DNA from: UBA12465 sp964431625
GTDB taxonomy: Bacteria; Patescibacteriota; Patescibacteriia; Patescibacteriales; UBA12465
NCBI GenBank assembly: GCA_964431625.1
Contig: CAYSJT010000009.1
Coordinates: forward strand, 1 to 15,950
DNA length: 15,950 nucleotides
Direction: 5' to 3'
A model generated the notes under the pieces. The model searched no databases. It was not told where the DNA came from and worked only from the letters and a program-made list of their open reading frames with translations. The translations under genes and the position numbers were made by a program. Shown piece after piece: positions 1 to 6,958 of this stretch. Position 1 is the first letter of the stretch; every line of letters begins with the position of its first letter.

Positions 1-48
1 GAATAAAGCGTTTCAAAAGATAGTTAATCTTCTGTCGGGTGGATATGA

Positions 49-76
49 AAAACCCTCTGTTTGAGCAGAGGGTTTT
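49..76. terminator. Bidirectional intrinsic terminator
   Basis: A perfect 11-bp inverted repeat (left arm 49-59, right arm 66-76) encloses a 6-base loop. The stem has a CCCTCTG/CAGAGGG core flanked by AAAA on one side and TTTT on the other, so it can end transcripts from either strand. It lies four bases beyond the TGA stop of the minus-strand gene at 81-416, which it presumably terminates. It may also end a plus-strand gene lying left of the window. Confidence 0.85.
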
Positions 77-80
77 AGTT

Positions 81-416
81 TCAGCTTTCCATCTCTTTTT
101 CCAAGCCGGCTTTGAGGAAATCGACTTGGGCTTTGAGGCCTTGATTTTCCCCGACCAAAGCCAAATAGTCGACATGGGCTTCATCCAGCCTGCTTTTTAG
201 CCGCCTAGCATGATATCTTTGCTTGGTCAGGCAAACTAAGCAGATGACTGAGGTTAGGAAGAAAATTATGACGGCTAAGCTCAGGCTGGCCATGAGCCCG
301 GCCAAGGAAGAAAAGAAAGCCTCCGTTTCCATCTGGCTTTCCGGAAATTGGCCAATGGACCAGGCAGAGATCGGCAGGAGCAGCAGCAGGGCGATTAGGT
401 TCACTGTTCTTTTCAT
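81..416 (-). CDS. Small membrane protein with C-terminal coiled coil, function unknown
   Basis: This 111-residue protein is not a family I recognise. Residues 4-20 form a hydrophobic N-terminal segment that could be a signal peptide or a first membrane helix. Residues about 41-64 form a second, stronger membrane helix containing two cysteines. Residues about 68-110 are charged and rich in Leu, Glu and Lys with heptad-like spacing, so a coiled coil is likely. Arg and Lys right after the second helix suggest the coiled coil is cytoplasmic. The gene is divergent from ruvA, has its own candidate promoter (461-489) and ends just before a terminator, so it is probably monocistronic. No Shine-Dalgarno sequence precedes the ATG. 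The two membrane segments, the coiled coil and the flanking signals support a real gene; its role cannot be inferred. Confidence 0.7.
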   Translation of the reverse strand: MKRTVNLIALLLLLPISAWSIGQFPESQMETEAFFSSLAGLMASLSLAVIIFFLTSVICLVCLTKQRYHARRLKSRLDEAHVDYLALVGENQGLKAQVDFLKAGLEKEMES

Positions 417-460
417 GATTAAATGGTTTTATGTTTCGTTAAAGTACTATTCAGCCTGAT

Positions 461-489
461 ATATTCTCATTATCCTGGGCTAATGTCAA
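461..489 (-). promoter_or_regulatory. Candidate promoter for the small membrane protein
   Basis: On the minus strand a perfect TTGACA (484-489) is followed, after 17 bases, by GAATAT (461-466) preceded by TGA, which resembles an extended -10. The -10 hexamer itself is poor (3 of 6). Transcription would begin near 454 and leave a leader of about 38 bases. A second A/T-rich block with TATAAT on the minus strand lies at 513-518 but has no recognisable -35. Confidence 0.35.
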
Positions 490-572
490 TATTTATTTTC
501 TCCTTTGATTATATTATACTCTAATTAGATAAAAAATGCTTTTGCCTGGCCGGCCTGCGGCCTTATTCCGGA

Positions 573-583
573 TATGGTATAAT
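573..583 (+). promoter_or_regulatory. Extended -10 promoter of the ruvA-led run
   Basis: A perfect TATAAT (578-583) is preceded by TGG (575-577), the extended -10 form that can work without a -35; no good -35 is visible about 17 bases upstream. Transcription would begin near 590, so the GGAGG at 590-594 would lie at the very 5' end of an approximately 18-base leader before the ruvA ATG at 608. A short GC-rich dyad (548-562) lies where a -35 would be. Confidence 0.6.
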
Positions 584-607
584 GGGAAGGGAGGATAAGC
601 TAAAGAT

Positions 608-1180
608 ATGATCGCTTTCTTGAGAGGAACGGTTAAATACAAAGGAAACGGCCACTTCATCCTGGAAGCCGGCGATATCGGCTACCAGGTTTTTGCCAGC
701 GAAAGCCTTCTAGCCGATTTGCGCAGCGGCGCTTCGGCCGAGGTCTATACCCATCACCATGTCCGGGAAGAGGCCAGCGACCTTTATGGCTTCAAGTCGA
801 CCGATGATTTGGAGCTTTTCGAGCTCCTTCTCACGGTTTCCGGTATCGGGCCTAAGTCAGCTCTGGGAGTGATGAGCATCGCTTCGGCCGATGATATCCG
901 GGAAGCTATTGTCCGCGGCGATGCCAACCTTCTCACCAAGGTTTCCGGCATCGGCAAGAAGACGGCCGAACGCCTAGTCCTAGAACTCAAGAATAAGGTG
1001 AGCCGTGGCAGCGCTTCGCCGACCGCCCTAAATGTCTTAGGTGGCAGCGACGAGATAGACGCGCTTATGTCCCTGGGATACACATTGGGCGATGCCCGTT
1101 CCGCTCTTAATCTAGTCGACTCCCAAATAACTGAAAGCGGGGAGAGAGTGAGGCAGGCATTAAAATTGATGAAGAAATAA
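608..1180 (+). CDS. ruvA: Holliday junction branch-migration protein RuvA
   Basis: RuvA is the junction-binding subunit of the RuvAB motor that moves four-way DNA junctions during recombination and repair. The 190-residue length is normal for the family. The N-terminus (MIAFLRGTVKYK) matches the OB-fold domain I start, which fixes the start codon. Two helix-hairpin-helix motifs follow: VSGIGPKSALGVMS near residue 77 and VSGIGKKTAERLVLEL near residue 112. The C-terminal residues of about 145-190 form the small domain III that contacts RuvB, ending in the usual ALKLMKK-type helix. It is the first gene of the long plus-strand run, 39 bases upstream of proS, behind an extended -10 promoter and a GGAGG sequence spaced 13 bases from the ATG, one of the few clear Shine-Dalgarno-like sites here. 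ruvB and ruvC are not in the window. Confidence 0.97.
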   Translation: MIAFLRGTVKYKGNGHFILEAGDIGYQVFASESLLADLRSGASAEVYTHHHVREEASDLYGFKSTDDLELFELLLTVSGIGPKSALGVMSIASADDIREAIVRGDANLLTKVSGIGKKTAERLVLELKNKVSRGSASPTALNVLGGSDEIDALMSLGYTLGDARSALNLVDSQITESGERVRQALKLMKK

Positions 1181-1219
1181 AGCCTTGTACCCAGCCTTTT
1201 TGGATAAGATAATAAATTT

Positions 1220-2656
1220 ATGGCTAATTTTGAAAAGCGGACCATCACTAAACAAGCGGAAAATTTTCCTGAGTGGTATCAGGATGTTGTCCGGGAAGCA
1301 GAGCTGGCCGAGAGTTCCGAGGTGCGTGGCTGCGGCATCGTCCGCCCCTACGGTCTCAAGATCTGGGAGCTTATCAAAGCCGAGCTGAGCCGGCGCCTGG
1401 AAGACGACGGCGTCGAGAACGTATATTTTCCTATCTTCGTTCCCTTGGAGAACCTGGAAGCCGAAAAGGACCATGTCGAAGGCTTCTCGCCAGAATTAGC
1501 TATCGTCACCCATGGCGGCGGGGAAGAGCTGGCCAACAAGCTGGCCATTCGCCCGACAAGCGAAGCGGCCATGTACCGGACCTACGCCCGCTGGATCCAG
1601 AGCTACAAGGATTTGCCTCTGCGCCTCAACCAATGGGCCAATGTCGTCCGCTGGGAGAAGCGGCCGCGGGCTTTCCTGCGCTGGAGCGAATTCCTCTGGC
1701 AGGAAGGGCATACCGTTTTTCCGGACGAAGCTTCCGCCCGGACGGAAACCGAGAAGATGCTTTCTGTCTACCAAGACATATACGAGTTCATGGCTATCCC
1801 GACCTTTGCCGGACGAAAATCGGAGAATGAAAAGTTCGCTGGCGCCGTCACCACCTTGACGGCTGAAGTCATGGCCAGAGACGGCAAGGCTATCCAGGGA
1901 GCCACCAGCCATTATTTGGGAACGAATTTCGCCTCGGTCTTCGGCGTTAAATATCTCGGGCCGGACGGGCAGCCTCATTTGGCCCATCAAAACAGCTGGG
2001 GCCTTTCCTGGCGGGCGGTCGGGGCCGTGGCCATGGTCCATGGCGATGACAACGGCCTGCGTCTGCCACCGAACATCGCTCCATATCAAATAGTTATCGT
2101 GCCGATATACAAGGATGAGGCCGGGCGCAGTCAGGTTCTGGAATTCTGCCAGGGCTTAGTCAAGCGTTTGGAGAAGAAATACCGTCTCAAGCTGGATGAC
2201 CGCGACGGCCAGACTCCGGGCTACAAGTTCAATCACTGGGAAGTGAGGGGCGTGCCGGTCCGCTTGGAAATCGGGCCCAAGGAAGCGGCCGAGGGCCGGG
2301 TGACCGCTTTCCGGCGGGACGACGGCAGCAAGGAATCAATCGCTTTGGCTGACCTGGAATCTGGCCTGCGCCGCTTGATGAAGGCTATCCATAAGAATTT
2401 GTACCGCCAAGCCAAAGATTTTGCCAAGAACCATATATATAGGATAAAGAGCTGGGAGGAAATAGATGATCGACCCGGCTGGTTCGAAGCCAGCTGGTCG
2501 GAGGATCCGGAATCAGAGCGAAAATTAAAAGAGCGCTTTGGCATGGTTTCCCGAGTGCTTCTCCCTGAGCAGGCGGCCAAAGGCCCGCGTCAGAAGAAAT
2601 GTTTCATTACCGGCCAGCCGGCCAAGCACGATTGGCTCTTTGCCAAGTGTTATTAA
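1220..2656 (+). CDS. proS: Prolyl-tRNA synthetase, archaeal/eukaryotic-type (ProS type 3)
   Basis: This class II aminoacyl-tRNA synthetase charges tRNA-Pro with proline using ATP. At 478 residues it is the short archaeal/eukaryotic form, without the editing insertion of the long bacterial type. The proline-site motif RPTSEA is at 111-116. Motif 2 is RWEKRPRAFLRWSEFLWQEG at about 144-163, and motif 3 with GLSWRAVGA and HGDDNGLRLPP spans about 261-284. The anticodon-binding domain follows from about 285. The C-terminus ends in the family pattern AK-x-Y, which confirms a full-length protein. Only two cysteines (near 467 and 477) remain in the tail, where archaeal relatives often have a four-cysteine zinc site, so the zinc site is probably degenerate. 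The start has an A/T-rich spacer and no Shine-Dalgarno sequence. mreB follows after 17 bases. Confidence 0.96.
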   Translation: MANFEKRTITKQAENFPEWYQDVVREAELAESSEVRGCGIVRPYGLKIWELIKAELSRRLEDDGVENVYFPIFVPLENLEAEKDHVEGFSPELAIVTHGGGEELANKLAIRPTSEAAMYRTYARWIQSYKDLPLRLNQWANVVRWEKRPRAFLRWSEFLWQEGHTVFPDEASARTETEKMLSVYQDIYEFMAIPTFAGRKSENEKFAGAVTTLTAEVMARDGKAIQGATSHYLGTNFASVFGVKYLGPDGQPHLAHQNSWGLSWRAVGAVAMVHGDDNGLRLPPNIAPYQIVIVPIYKDEAGRSQVLEFCQGLVKRLEKKYRLKLDDRDGQTPGYKFNHWEVRGVPVRLEIGPKEAAEGRVTAFRRDDGSKESIALADLESGLRRLMKAIHKNLYRQAKDFAKNHIYRIKSWEEIDDRPGWFEASWSEDPESERKLKERFGMVSRVLLPEQAAKGPRQKKCFITGQPAKHDWLFAKCY

Positions 2657-2673
2657 TTTAGTGCAATATAGCT

Positions 2674-3714
2674 ATGTTTGATAAGCTGCTAGGAAAATTC
2701 AGCCATGACTTGGGAATCGATCTGGGCTCCAGAAATACTCTGGTCTATGTCGCCGACAAGGGCATCGTTATCAACGAGCCGAGCGTCGTGGCGATAAACA
2801 AGCGGACCAATGAGATTCTGGAAGTAGGAGAGGCGGCCAAGAAGATGGTCGGCAAGACTCCGGGCCACATCGAAGCCATCAAACCCCTGGTGGACGGCGT
2901 AATTTCTGATTTTGAAGTAACCGAAAAGATGCTCAAATATTTCATTGAGAAGGTTCAGGCTGACAATTTTTCCCTGATCCCCCGGCCGCGGGTGGTTATT
3001 GGCATTCCGCTTGATTTGACCGAGGTGGAAAAGAAGGCTGTGGAAGATGCGGCTAAATCAGCCGGCGCCCGCAAGGTCTATTTAATAGAAGAAGCCATGG
3101 CTTCGGCGATTGGCGCCCGTCTGCCGGTTATTGATGCGACTGCGACCATGATAGTCGATATTGGCGGAGGCACTACCGAGATTGCCGTCATTTCCTTGGG
3201 CGGCGTCGTTACCTGGAAGTCGCTCAAAGCGGCCGGGAACGAATTCGACAACAACATAATTGAATACGTCAGGGAAGAATTCAATATCCTGATTGGCGAA
3301 CAGCTGGCTGAGAGCATCAAGGTGGCCATCGGTTCGGCCATGCCGCTTGACGAGCCCAAGGAAATGGAGCTGCGCGGCCGCGATCTTCTTAACGGTCTGC
3401 CCAAGGCGATTATGATTAACGACAAGCAGGTCAGGGAGGCAATTAGCCGGACAGTGACCCGGATTATTGAAAACATCAAGACGATTTTAGAAACGACGCC
3501 ACCAGAATTGGTCTCAGACATTTATGAGCGCGGCCTCTATCTCTCCGGCGGCGGGGCCTTGCTGCGCGGCCTGGACAAGGCGATTTCCGCCGCCGCCAAG
3601 ATACCGGTCAAGATAGTCGACGATCCGCTGACCTGCGTCGCCCGCGGCACCGGGCTTTTGCTCAGTAACAAGGAGCTGCTTGAGAAAGTCGTTCTGCCCA
3701 CGGTCGGGGCATAA
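2674..3714 (+). CDS. mreB: Rod shape-determining protein MreB (first copy)
   Basis: MreB is the bacterial actin that polymerises on the inner membrane and guides lateral wall synthesis. The 346-residue length is typical. Phosphate-1 is DLGSRNT (16-22), the INEPSVVA block is at 33-40, phosphate-2 is DIGGGTTE (162-169) with EEAMASAIGA upstream at 139-148, and the adenosine motif is SGGGALLRGL (291-300). The first ten residues (MFDKLLGKFS) form an amphipathic, basic leader suited to membrane attachment, which the second copy at 8406 lacks. mreC starts 15 bases after the stop and mreD follows, the classic mreBCD order. This copy is therefore the best candidate for the canonical shape protein. Confidence 0.97.
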   Translation: MFDKLLGKFSHDLGIDLGSRNTLVYVADKGIVINEPSVVAINKRTNEILEVGEAAKKMVGKTPGHIEAIKPLVDGVISDFEVTEKMLKYFIEKVQADNFSLIPRPRVVIGIPLDLTEVEKKAVEDAAKSAGARKVYLIEEAMASAIGARLPVIDATATMIVDIGGGTTEIAVISLGGVVTWKSLKAAGNEFDNNIIEYVREEFNILIGEQLAESIKVAIGSAMPLDEPKEMELRGRDLLNGLPKAIMINDKQVREAISRTVTRIIENIKTILETTPPELVSDIYERGLYLSGGGALLRGLDKAISAAAKIPVKIVDDPLTCVARGTGLLLSNKELLEKVVLPTVGA

Positions 3715-3729
3715 AGGCATTAAGGCAAT

Positions 3730-4539
3730 ATGGCTTTTAAAATAAAGCGGAACAATCCGGTTTTCATTTTTCTAGTAGTTTTCGGGCTGCTTCTTTTTTT
3801 ACATAACCTTGGCATTCTCCGTCCTCTGGAAAATCTACTCGCTTCCTTATCCAAGCCTTTAAATATCAAGTTATATGGTTTAGCGTCCAGTTGGCCGGCC
3901 CGAGAAGAGAAGCGCGAGCGGGAAGCTCTCGAAGCGGAGATTGCCGGCCTGAAAGAGGAGCTTGCCAGACTCAATGTGGCCAATTCCCGCTATCAGGACA
4001 TTGCCGCAGAAAACGCCAAGCTGCGCGGTCAGCTTGATTTCGCTCAGACCAGCGCTTGGCGTAGCATTTTAGCTGACATTATCGCTAGGGAAAGCTCAGC
4101 CGCCGGGGAAGAGAGGCAGGATTTGATAATAGACAAGGGGAGCCAGGACGGCCTGCGTCCCGGTTTAGCTGTCATCAGCGAGACCGGCGCCGTAGTTGGC
4201 AAAGTCGTCGAAACCAAGAGTAAGACGGCCAAGATCTGCCTGACGGTCAGCCCCGACTGCCAGCTGGCGGCTGCGGTGCAAAACAGCAGTCGTACCCAAG
4301 GTTTGACTGACGGCGACTTAGGTTTGACCATTAAGATGGAATATATCCCTCAATTGGAAGAAATCGCCGCTGGCGATCTGGTTATCACCTCCGGCCTGGG
4401 CGGCGATATTCCTCGCGGATTGCTTATTGGCCGGGTGGCCAGCGTCGCCAGCGAAAATAACGATGTCTGGCAGTCGGCGACCATTGAGCCGTTGATCGAC
4501 TTCAACGATTTAACGGTTGTTGGCATCGTCTTGCCTTGA
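3730..4539 (+). CDS. mreC: Rod shape-determining protein MreC
   Basis: MreC is a bitopic membrane protein that links cytoplasmic MreB to the periplasmic or outer-face wall-synthesis enzymes. The 269-residue product has basic residues then one membrane helix (about 11-27). A Glu/Lys/Leu-rich coiled coil spans about 55-98, and the extracellular beta-rich domain covers about 105-269. The beta domain carries the family hallmarks: a GSQDGLRPGLAVI stretch followed by GAVVGKVVE and a TSGLGGDIPRGLLIGRV segment. Position between mreB (15-base gap) and the mreD-like gene (3-base gap) supports the call and implies co-transcription. Confidence 0.94.
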   Translation: MAFKIKRNNPVFIFLVVFGLLLFLHNLGILRPLENLLASLSKPLNIKLYGLASSWPAREEKREREALEAEIAGLKEELARLNVANSRYQDIAAENAKLRGQLDFAQTSAWRSILADIIARESSAAGEERQDLIIDKGSQDGLRPGLAVISETGAVVGKVVETKSKTAKICLTVSPDCQLAAAVQNSSRTQGLTDGDLGLTIKMEYIPQLEEIAAGDLVITSGLGGDIPRGLLIGRVASVASENNDVWQSATIEPLIDFNDLTVVGIVLP

Positions 4540-4542
4540 TTT

Positions 4543-5085
4543 ATGTGGAGACGGATTTGGCAAATTTCATTTTTCGTCATCATCGTTTCTTTGGCGGCGT
4601 TGGCGCAATTCTCCTTGGTTCCGGCTTGGCCGGGATTTCTGGCCTATATCAATCTCGGTTTGATTATATTGATTTTCAGCCTTTTCTTTTTTGATTTTCG
4701 TGGCGCTCTTTTGGCCGTCTTGGTTTTTGGATTCTGGCTGGATTTCCTGTCTTTCCGCTTTTTCGGCTTTTATCTCCTCAGCCTCTTTTTAACTCTGCTT
4801 ATTTCCGCCTGGCTCCTGCGCGATCGCCTGACTAACCGTTCCCTTTATTCTTTCAGCGCCCTTCTGCTCATTGCCACTTGGCTGTATAATTTTTTAGCCG
4901 CCATTCTTTTTGAGATCTTTGAAGCCAACCAGGCCTCATTTTTTCTCTTCCGAGGAGACTTTTGGAAATCCGGGCTTTATCAATCGGCCTGGGGCCTGCT
5001 GGCGGCCGTTTTTTTCTTCCATTTGGCTGCGGCTTTGACTAAGCGGTTCAAGCCGTTTTTCTTGGATAAGCAGGGCGGATTGTGA
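4543..5085 (+). CDS. mreD: Probable rod shape-determining protein MreD
   Basis: The 180-residue protein is almost entirely hydrophobic, with about five membrane helices separated by short basic loops. The segment GFWLDFLSFRFFGFYLLS (about 63-80) fits the weakly conserved MreD pattern of a Gly, an Asp and a later Gly inside the third or fourth helix. MreD sequences diverge strongly, so the call rests mainly on topology, size and the position 3 bases after mreC. The ATG directly follows the mreC stop without a Shine-Dalgarno sequence, suggesting translational coupling. The usual next genes, the transpeptidase PBP2 and the glycosyltransferase RodA, are absent; a sugar kinase follows instead. Confidence 0.8.
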   Translation: MWRRIWQISFFVIIVSLAALAQFSLVPAWPGFLAYINLGLIILIFSLFFFDFRGALLAVLVFGFWLDFLSFRFFGFYLLSLFLTLLISAWLLRDRLTNRSLYSFSALLLIATWLYNFLAAILFEIFEANQASFFLFRGDFWKSGLYQSAWGLLAAVFFFHLAAALTKRFKPFFLDKQGGL

Positions 5086-5091
5086 TATTAT
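5062..5091 (+). promoter_or_regulatory. Possible internal promoter before the PfkB-family gene
   Basis: At the end of mreD, TTGGAT (5062-5067) is followed after 18 bases by TATTAT (5086-5091), with TGA just ahead as in an extended -10. Transcription would begin near 5098 and leave a leader of about 13 bases before the ATG at 5111. The match is modest and the site is inside coding sequence, so it could be chance; it would let the sugar genes be transcribed apart from mreBCD. Confidence 0.3.
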
Positions 5092-5110
5092 TTAAAAGCA
5101 TATCAAGCGT

Positions 5111-6094
5111 ATGGCTAAAAACTATAAATACGATTTCGTTGCCGTTGGCGGCGCCACCCAGGATATCTCCTTCTTTACCGATGCCGGGATAGTTTTGGAT
5201 AACCGTCATGACATTTTGCGCCAGAAACTCCTGGCTTTTGAGCAGGGGGCGAAGATAGGTATAGACAAGTTCCACTACACTTATGGCGGCGGAGCGGCTA
5301 ATGCCGCGGTCAATCTGGCTAATTTTGGTTTCCGCACCGTTTGTATTGCGGCTCTGGGCGACGATGCGCCCGGGCAAGACATCAGGCGCAATCTCAAAGG
5401 CCGAGGGGTCAGCCTGGCCGGCCTGAAGCTTATCAAGGGGCAGGACAGCGGTTTTTCCTTTATTCTCATATCCCCGGGCGGAGAAAGAATCATCTTCAGC
5501 CAGCGCGGCGCCAATACCCATCTCCGCCTTGCTTCGGCTGAATTAGCCGTTCTTGGGCAAGCCCGCCAAGCCTATATCGCTTCCTTGTCTGGGGACTGGC
5601 TGGCAGTCTTGAAGAAGGCTTTTTCCGTGCCGGGATTGGAGATAAGCTGGAATCCGGGCGCGGCTCAATATGCCGCCGGGCTCAAGAGGCTGGCGCCGTT
5701 TATTCGGCGGACAAAAGTTTTTGCCTTAAATCAGGACGAAGCGACCGAGCTGGTGCTTAGCTCCCGGCCGGGCTTAGGCCGGCCTTGGCTGAATCGGGTT
5801 GATAATCTGCTTAGGGAAATCAAGTCTTTCGGCCCCCAAATAGCCCTGATTACCATGGGCGCTAAGGGCGTGGCCGCCTATGACGGACGCAAGATATACC
5901 GCCACGCCATCCTCAAGGAGAAGAAGCGCTTGGATACCACAGGCGTCGGCGACATTTTTAATTCTTCCTTTGTCGCCGGCCTGGCGCTCTATAATGGAAA
6001 TATCAGCCAAGCCCTGAATTTGGGATTGAAGAATACGGCTTCTAAGATAGGACATTTGGGCGCCCAGAACGGGTTGATAAGATTAAATAAATAG
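5111..6094 (+). CDS. PfkB-family (ribokinase-like) carbohydrate kinase
   Basis: This 327-residue enzyme belongs to the PfkB/ribokinase family, which phosphorylates sugars or nucleosides with ATP in the cytoplasm. The substrate-side signature GGGAANAAVNLANFG spans 59-73. The LNQDEATEL segment (206-214) contains the N-x-x-E metal-site motif. The C-terminal signature DTTGVGDIFNSSFVAGLAL (275-292 or so) carries the expected catalytic base, Asp281; the usual GAGD is GVGD here. An insert between residues about 20 and 55 before the glycine-rich motif resembles the longer lid of a PfkB subgroup that I recall from CPR genomes. The substrate cannot be read from the sequence. Location 5 bases before the RmlC-like gene suggests, without proving, a role in surface-sugar supply. 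Confidence 0.9.
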   Translation: MAKNYKYDFVAVGGATQDISFFTDAGIVLDNRHDILRQKLLAFEQGAKIGIDKFHYTYGGGAANAAVNLANFGFRTVCIAALGDDAPGQDIRRNLKGRGVSLAGLKLIKGQDSGFSFILISPGGERIIFSQRGANTHLRLASAELAVLGQARQAYIASLSGDWLAVLKKAFSVPGLEISWNPGAAQYAAGLKRLAPFIRRTKVFALNQDEATELVLSSRPGLGRPWLNRVDNLLREIKSFGPQIALITMGAKGVAAYDGRKIYRHAILKEKKRLDTTGVGDIFNSSFVAGLALYNGNISQALNLGLKNTASKIGHLGAQNGLIRLNK

Positions 6095-6099
6095 TTTCT

Positions 6100-6555
6100 A
6101 TGGAAATAGACGGAGTCATCATCAGGAAGCTTGAACGCTACAGCGATGAACGCGGCTGGTTGGCTGAGATTTTCCGTTCCGATGATTTAGATTTTGTTCC
6201 GGCCATGGCCTATCTGAGCCTGACCGAGCCGGGCGTTATTCGCGGCCCACACGAGCACGCTTTCCAAAGCGATTGCTTTGTCTTCGCCGGACCGGGGCAG
6301 TTCCGCCTCTATCTTTGGGACAGGCGTGAGAGCTCGCCGACTCAAGGCCAATCTTTGGTTTTAGAGGCCGGCGCAGACAAGCCCACTCTGGTCATTGTTC
6401 CGCCCGGCGTCGTCCACGGCTATAAATGCATTTCTCAGATTCCGGCCTTGAGCATTAATCTGCCGGACAAGCTCTATCGCGGGCAGGGAAAACAGGAGGA
6501 GGTGGACGAGATCCGCTGGGAAAACCGGGCGGACAGCCCTTATCAAATAGAATAA
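6100..6555 (+). CDS. dTDP-4-dehydrorhamnose 3,5-epimerase-like cupin (RmlC family, short form)
   Basis: RmlC epimerises C3 and C5 of dTDP-4-keto-6-deoxyglucose on the way to dTDP-L-rhamnose. The 151-residue protein has the cupin core and family landmarks: DERGWLAEIF (16-25), RGPHEH (48-53, compare RGLHxQ in RmlC), GQFRLYLWDRR (66-76), and PPGVVHGYKC (101-110). His51 would be the catalytic base of a true RmlC. The protein is some 30 residues shorter than a typical RmlC, and the second half of the His motif differs (HEH), so a 3-epimerase, a 3,4-ketoisomerase or another nucleotide-sugar cupin remains possible. rmlB lies two genes downstream in the same tight run, which favours a dTDP-sugar substrate. 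rmlA and rmlD are not in the window. Confidence 0.75.
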   Translation: MEIDGVIIRKLERYSDERGWLAEIFRSDDLDFVPAMAYLSLTEPGVIRGPHEHAFQSDCFVFAGPGQFRLYLWDRRESSPTQGQSLVLEAGADKPTLVIVPPGVVHGYKCISQIPALSINLPDKLYRGQGKQEEVDEIRWENRADSPYQIE

Positions 6556-6556
6556 T

Positions 6557-6958
6557 ATGTGTATTTTTTGCCGCATCATCAGCGGGGAGCTGCCCGCGTA
6601 TAAAATCTACGAAAATGATAGGGTCTTGGCTTTTTTAGACATCAACCCAGTCAGCTCTGGACATACACTAGTCATTCCCAAGGCTCATGTTGAGGATATT
6701 GAATCAGCTAGCTTTGAAGATATGCAGGCCATTGCCTTGGCGATTAAAGAAATCGGTCGGCTTCTCAAAGAAAAGCTGGGCTGCCCGGCCTATAATGTCA
6801 GCCAGAACAACGGGGCGGCCGCCGGCCAGGAAGTGCCGCACCTCCATTTCCATCTCATTCCCCGCCATGAAGACGACGGGCTGAAAGCCTGGCCCCAGCA
6901 TCCATATCATCCCGGGGAAGCTGAGGCGGTGTCAGCTAAGTTAAACGCCCGAATATGA
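6557..6958 (+). CDS. HIT-family nucleotide hydrolase/transferase
   Basis: The 133-residue product is a histidine-triad protein of the Hint branch; relatives hydrolyse nucleoside phosphoramidates or nucleotide-linked substrates in the cytoplasm. The triad HLHFH is at 95-99, with His97 as the expected nucleophile. The N-terminal CIFC (Cys2, Cys5), with His44 and His95, makes the zinc site of this branch. The GHTLVIPKAH block (35-44) is also typical. The gene starts one base after the RmlC-like stop, and its own stop overlaps the rmlB start by four bases (ATGA at 6955-6958), so it is translationally coupled to sugar genes. A dedicated role in dTDP-sugar metabolism is not implied, since HIT genes occur in many contexts. 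Confidence 0.94.
   Translation: MCIFCRIISGELPAYKIYENDRVLAFLDINPVSSGHTLVIPKAHVEDIESASFEDMQAIALAIKEIGRLLKEKLGCPAYNVSQNNGAAAGQEVPHLHFHLIPRHEDDGLKAWPQHPYHPGEAEAVSAKLNARI

Noticed and set aside
2..64. Possible 3' end of a plus-strand gene entering from the left edge
   Set aside because: One frame is open from base 2 to a TGA in the terminator loop, but other frames close early and about 20 codons without a recognisable motif are not enough to call a gene.
223..459. Plus-strand open frame of 78 codons over the small membrane protein gene
   Set aside because: No domain or start signal; the opposite strand encodes a protein with membrane and coiled-coil features, its own candidate promoter and a terminator.
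425..510. A 12-codon TTG-started leader peptide on the minus strand after AAGGAG (near 500-505)
   Set aside because: The spacing is acceptable, but the TTG is part of the TTGACA box of the candidate promoter and the peptide has no attenuation features.
784..1248. Minus-strand open frame antisense to ruvA
   Set aside because: Low-complexity Ser/Arg-rich translation with no domain signals; it is a shadow of ruvA.
1496..2089. Long minus-strand open frame of 197 codons inside proS
   Set aside because: It lies fully antisense to a confidently identified gene, has no family motifs or ribosome-binding site, and such shadows are expected in GC-rich coding DNA.
5111..6094. Assigning the PfkB gene to ADP-heptose, adenosine or fructose-phosphate metabolism
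   Set aside because: The motifs show only the superfamily; no partner domain or neighbour identifies the substrate.
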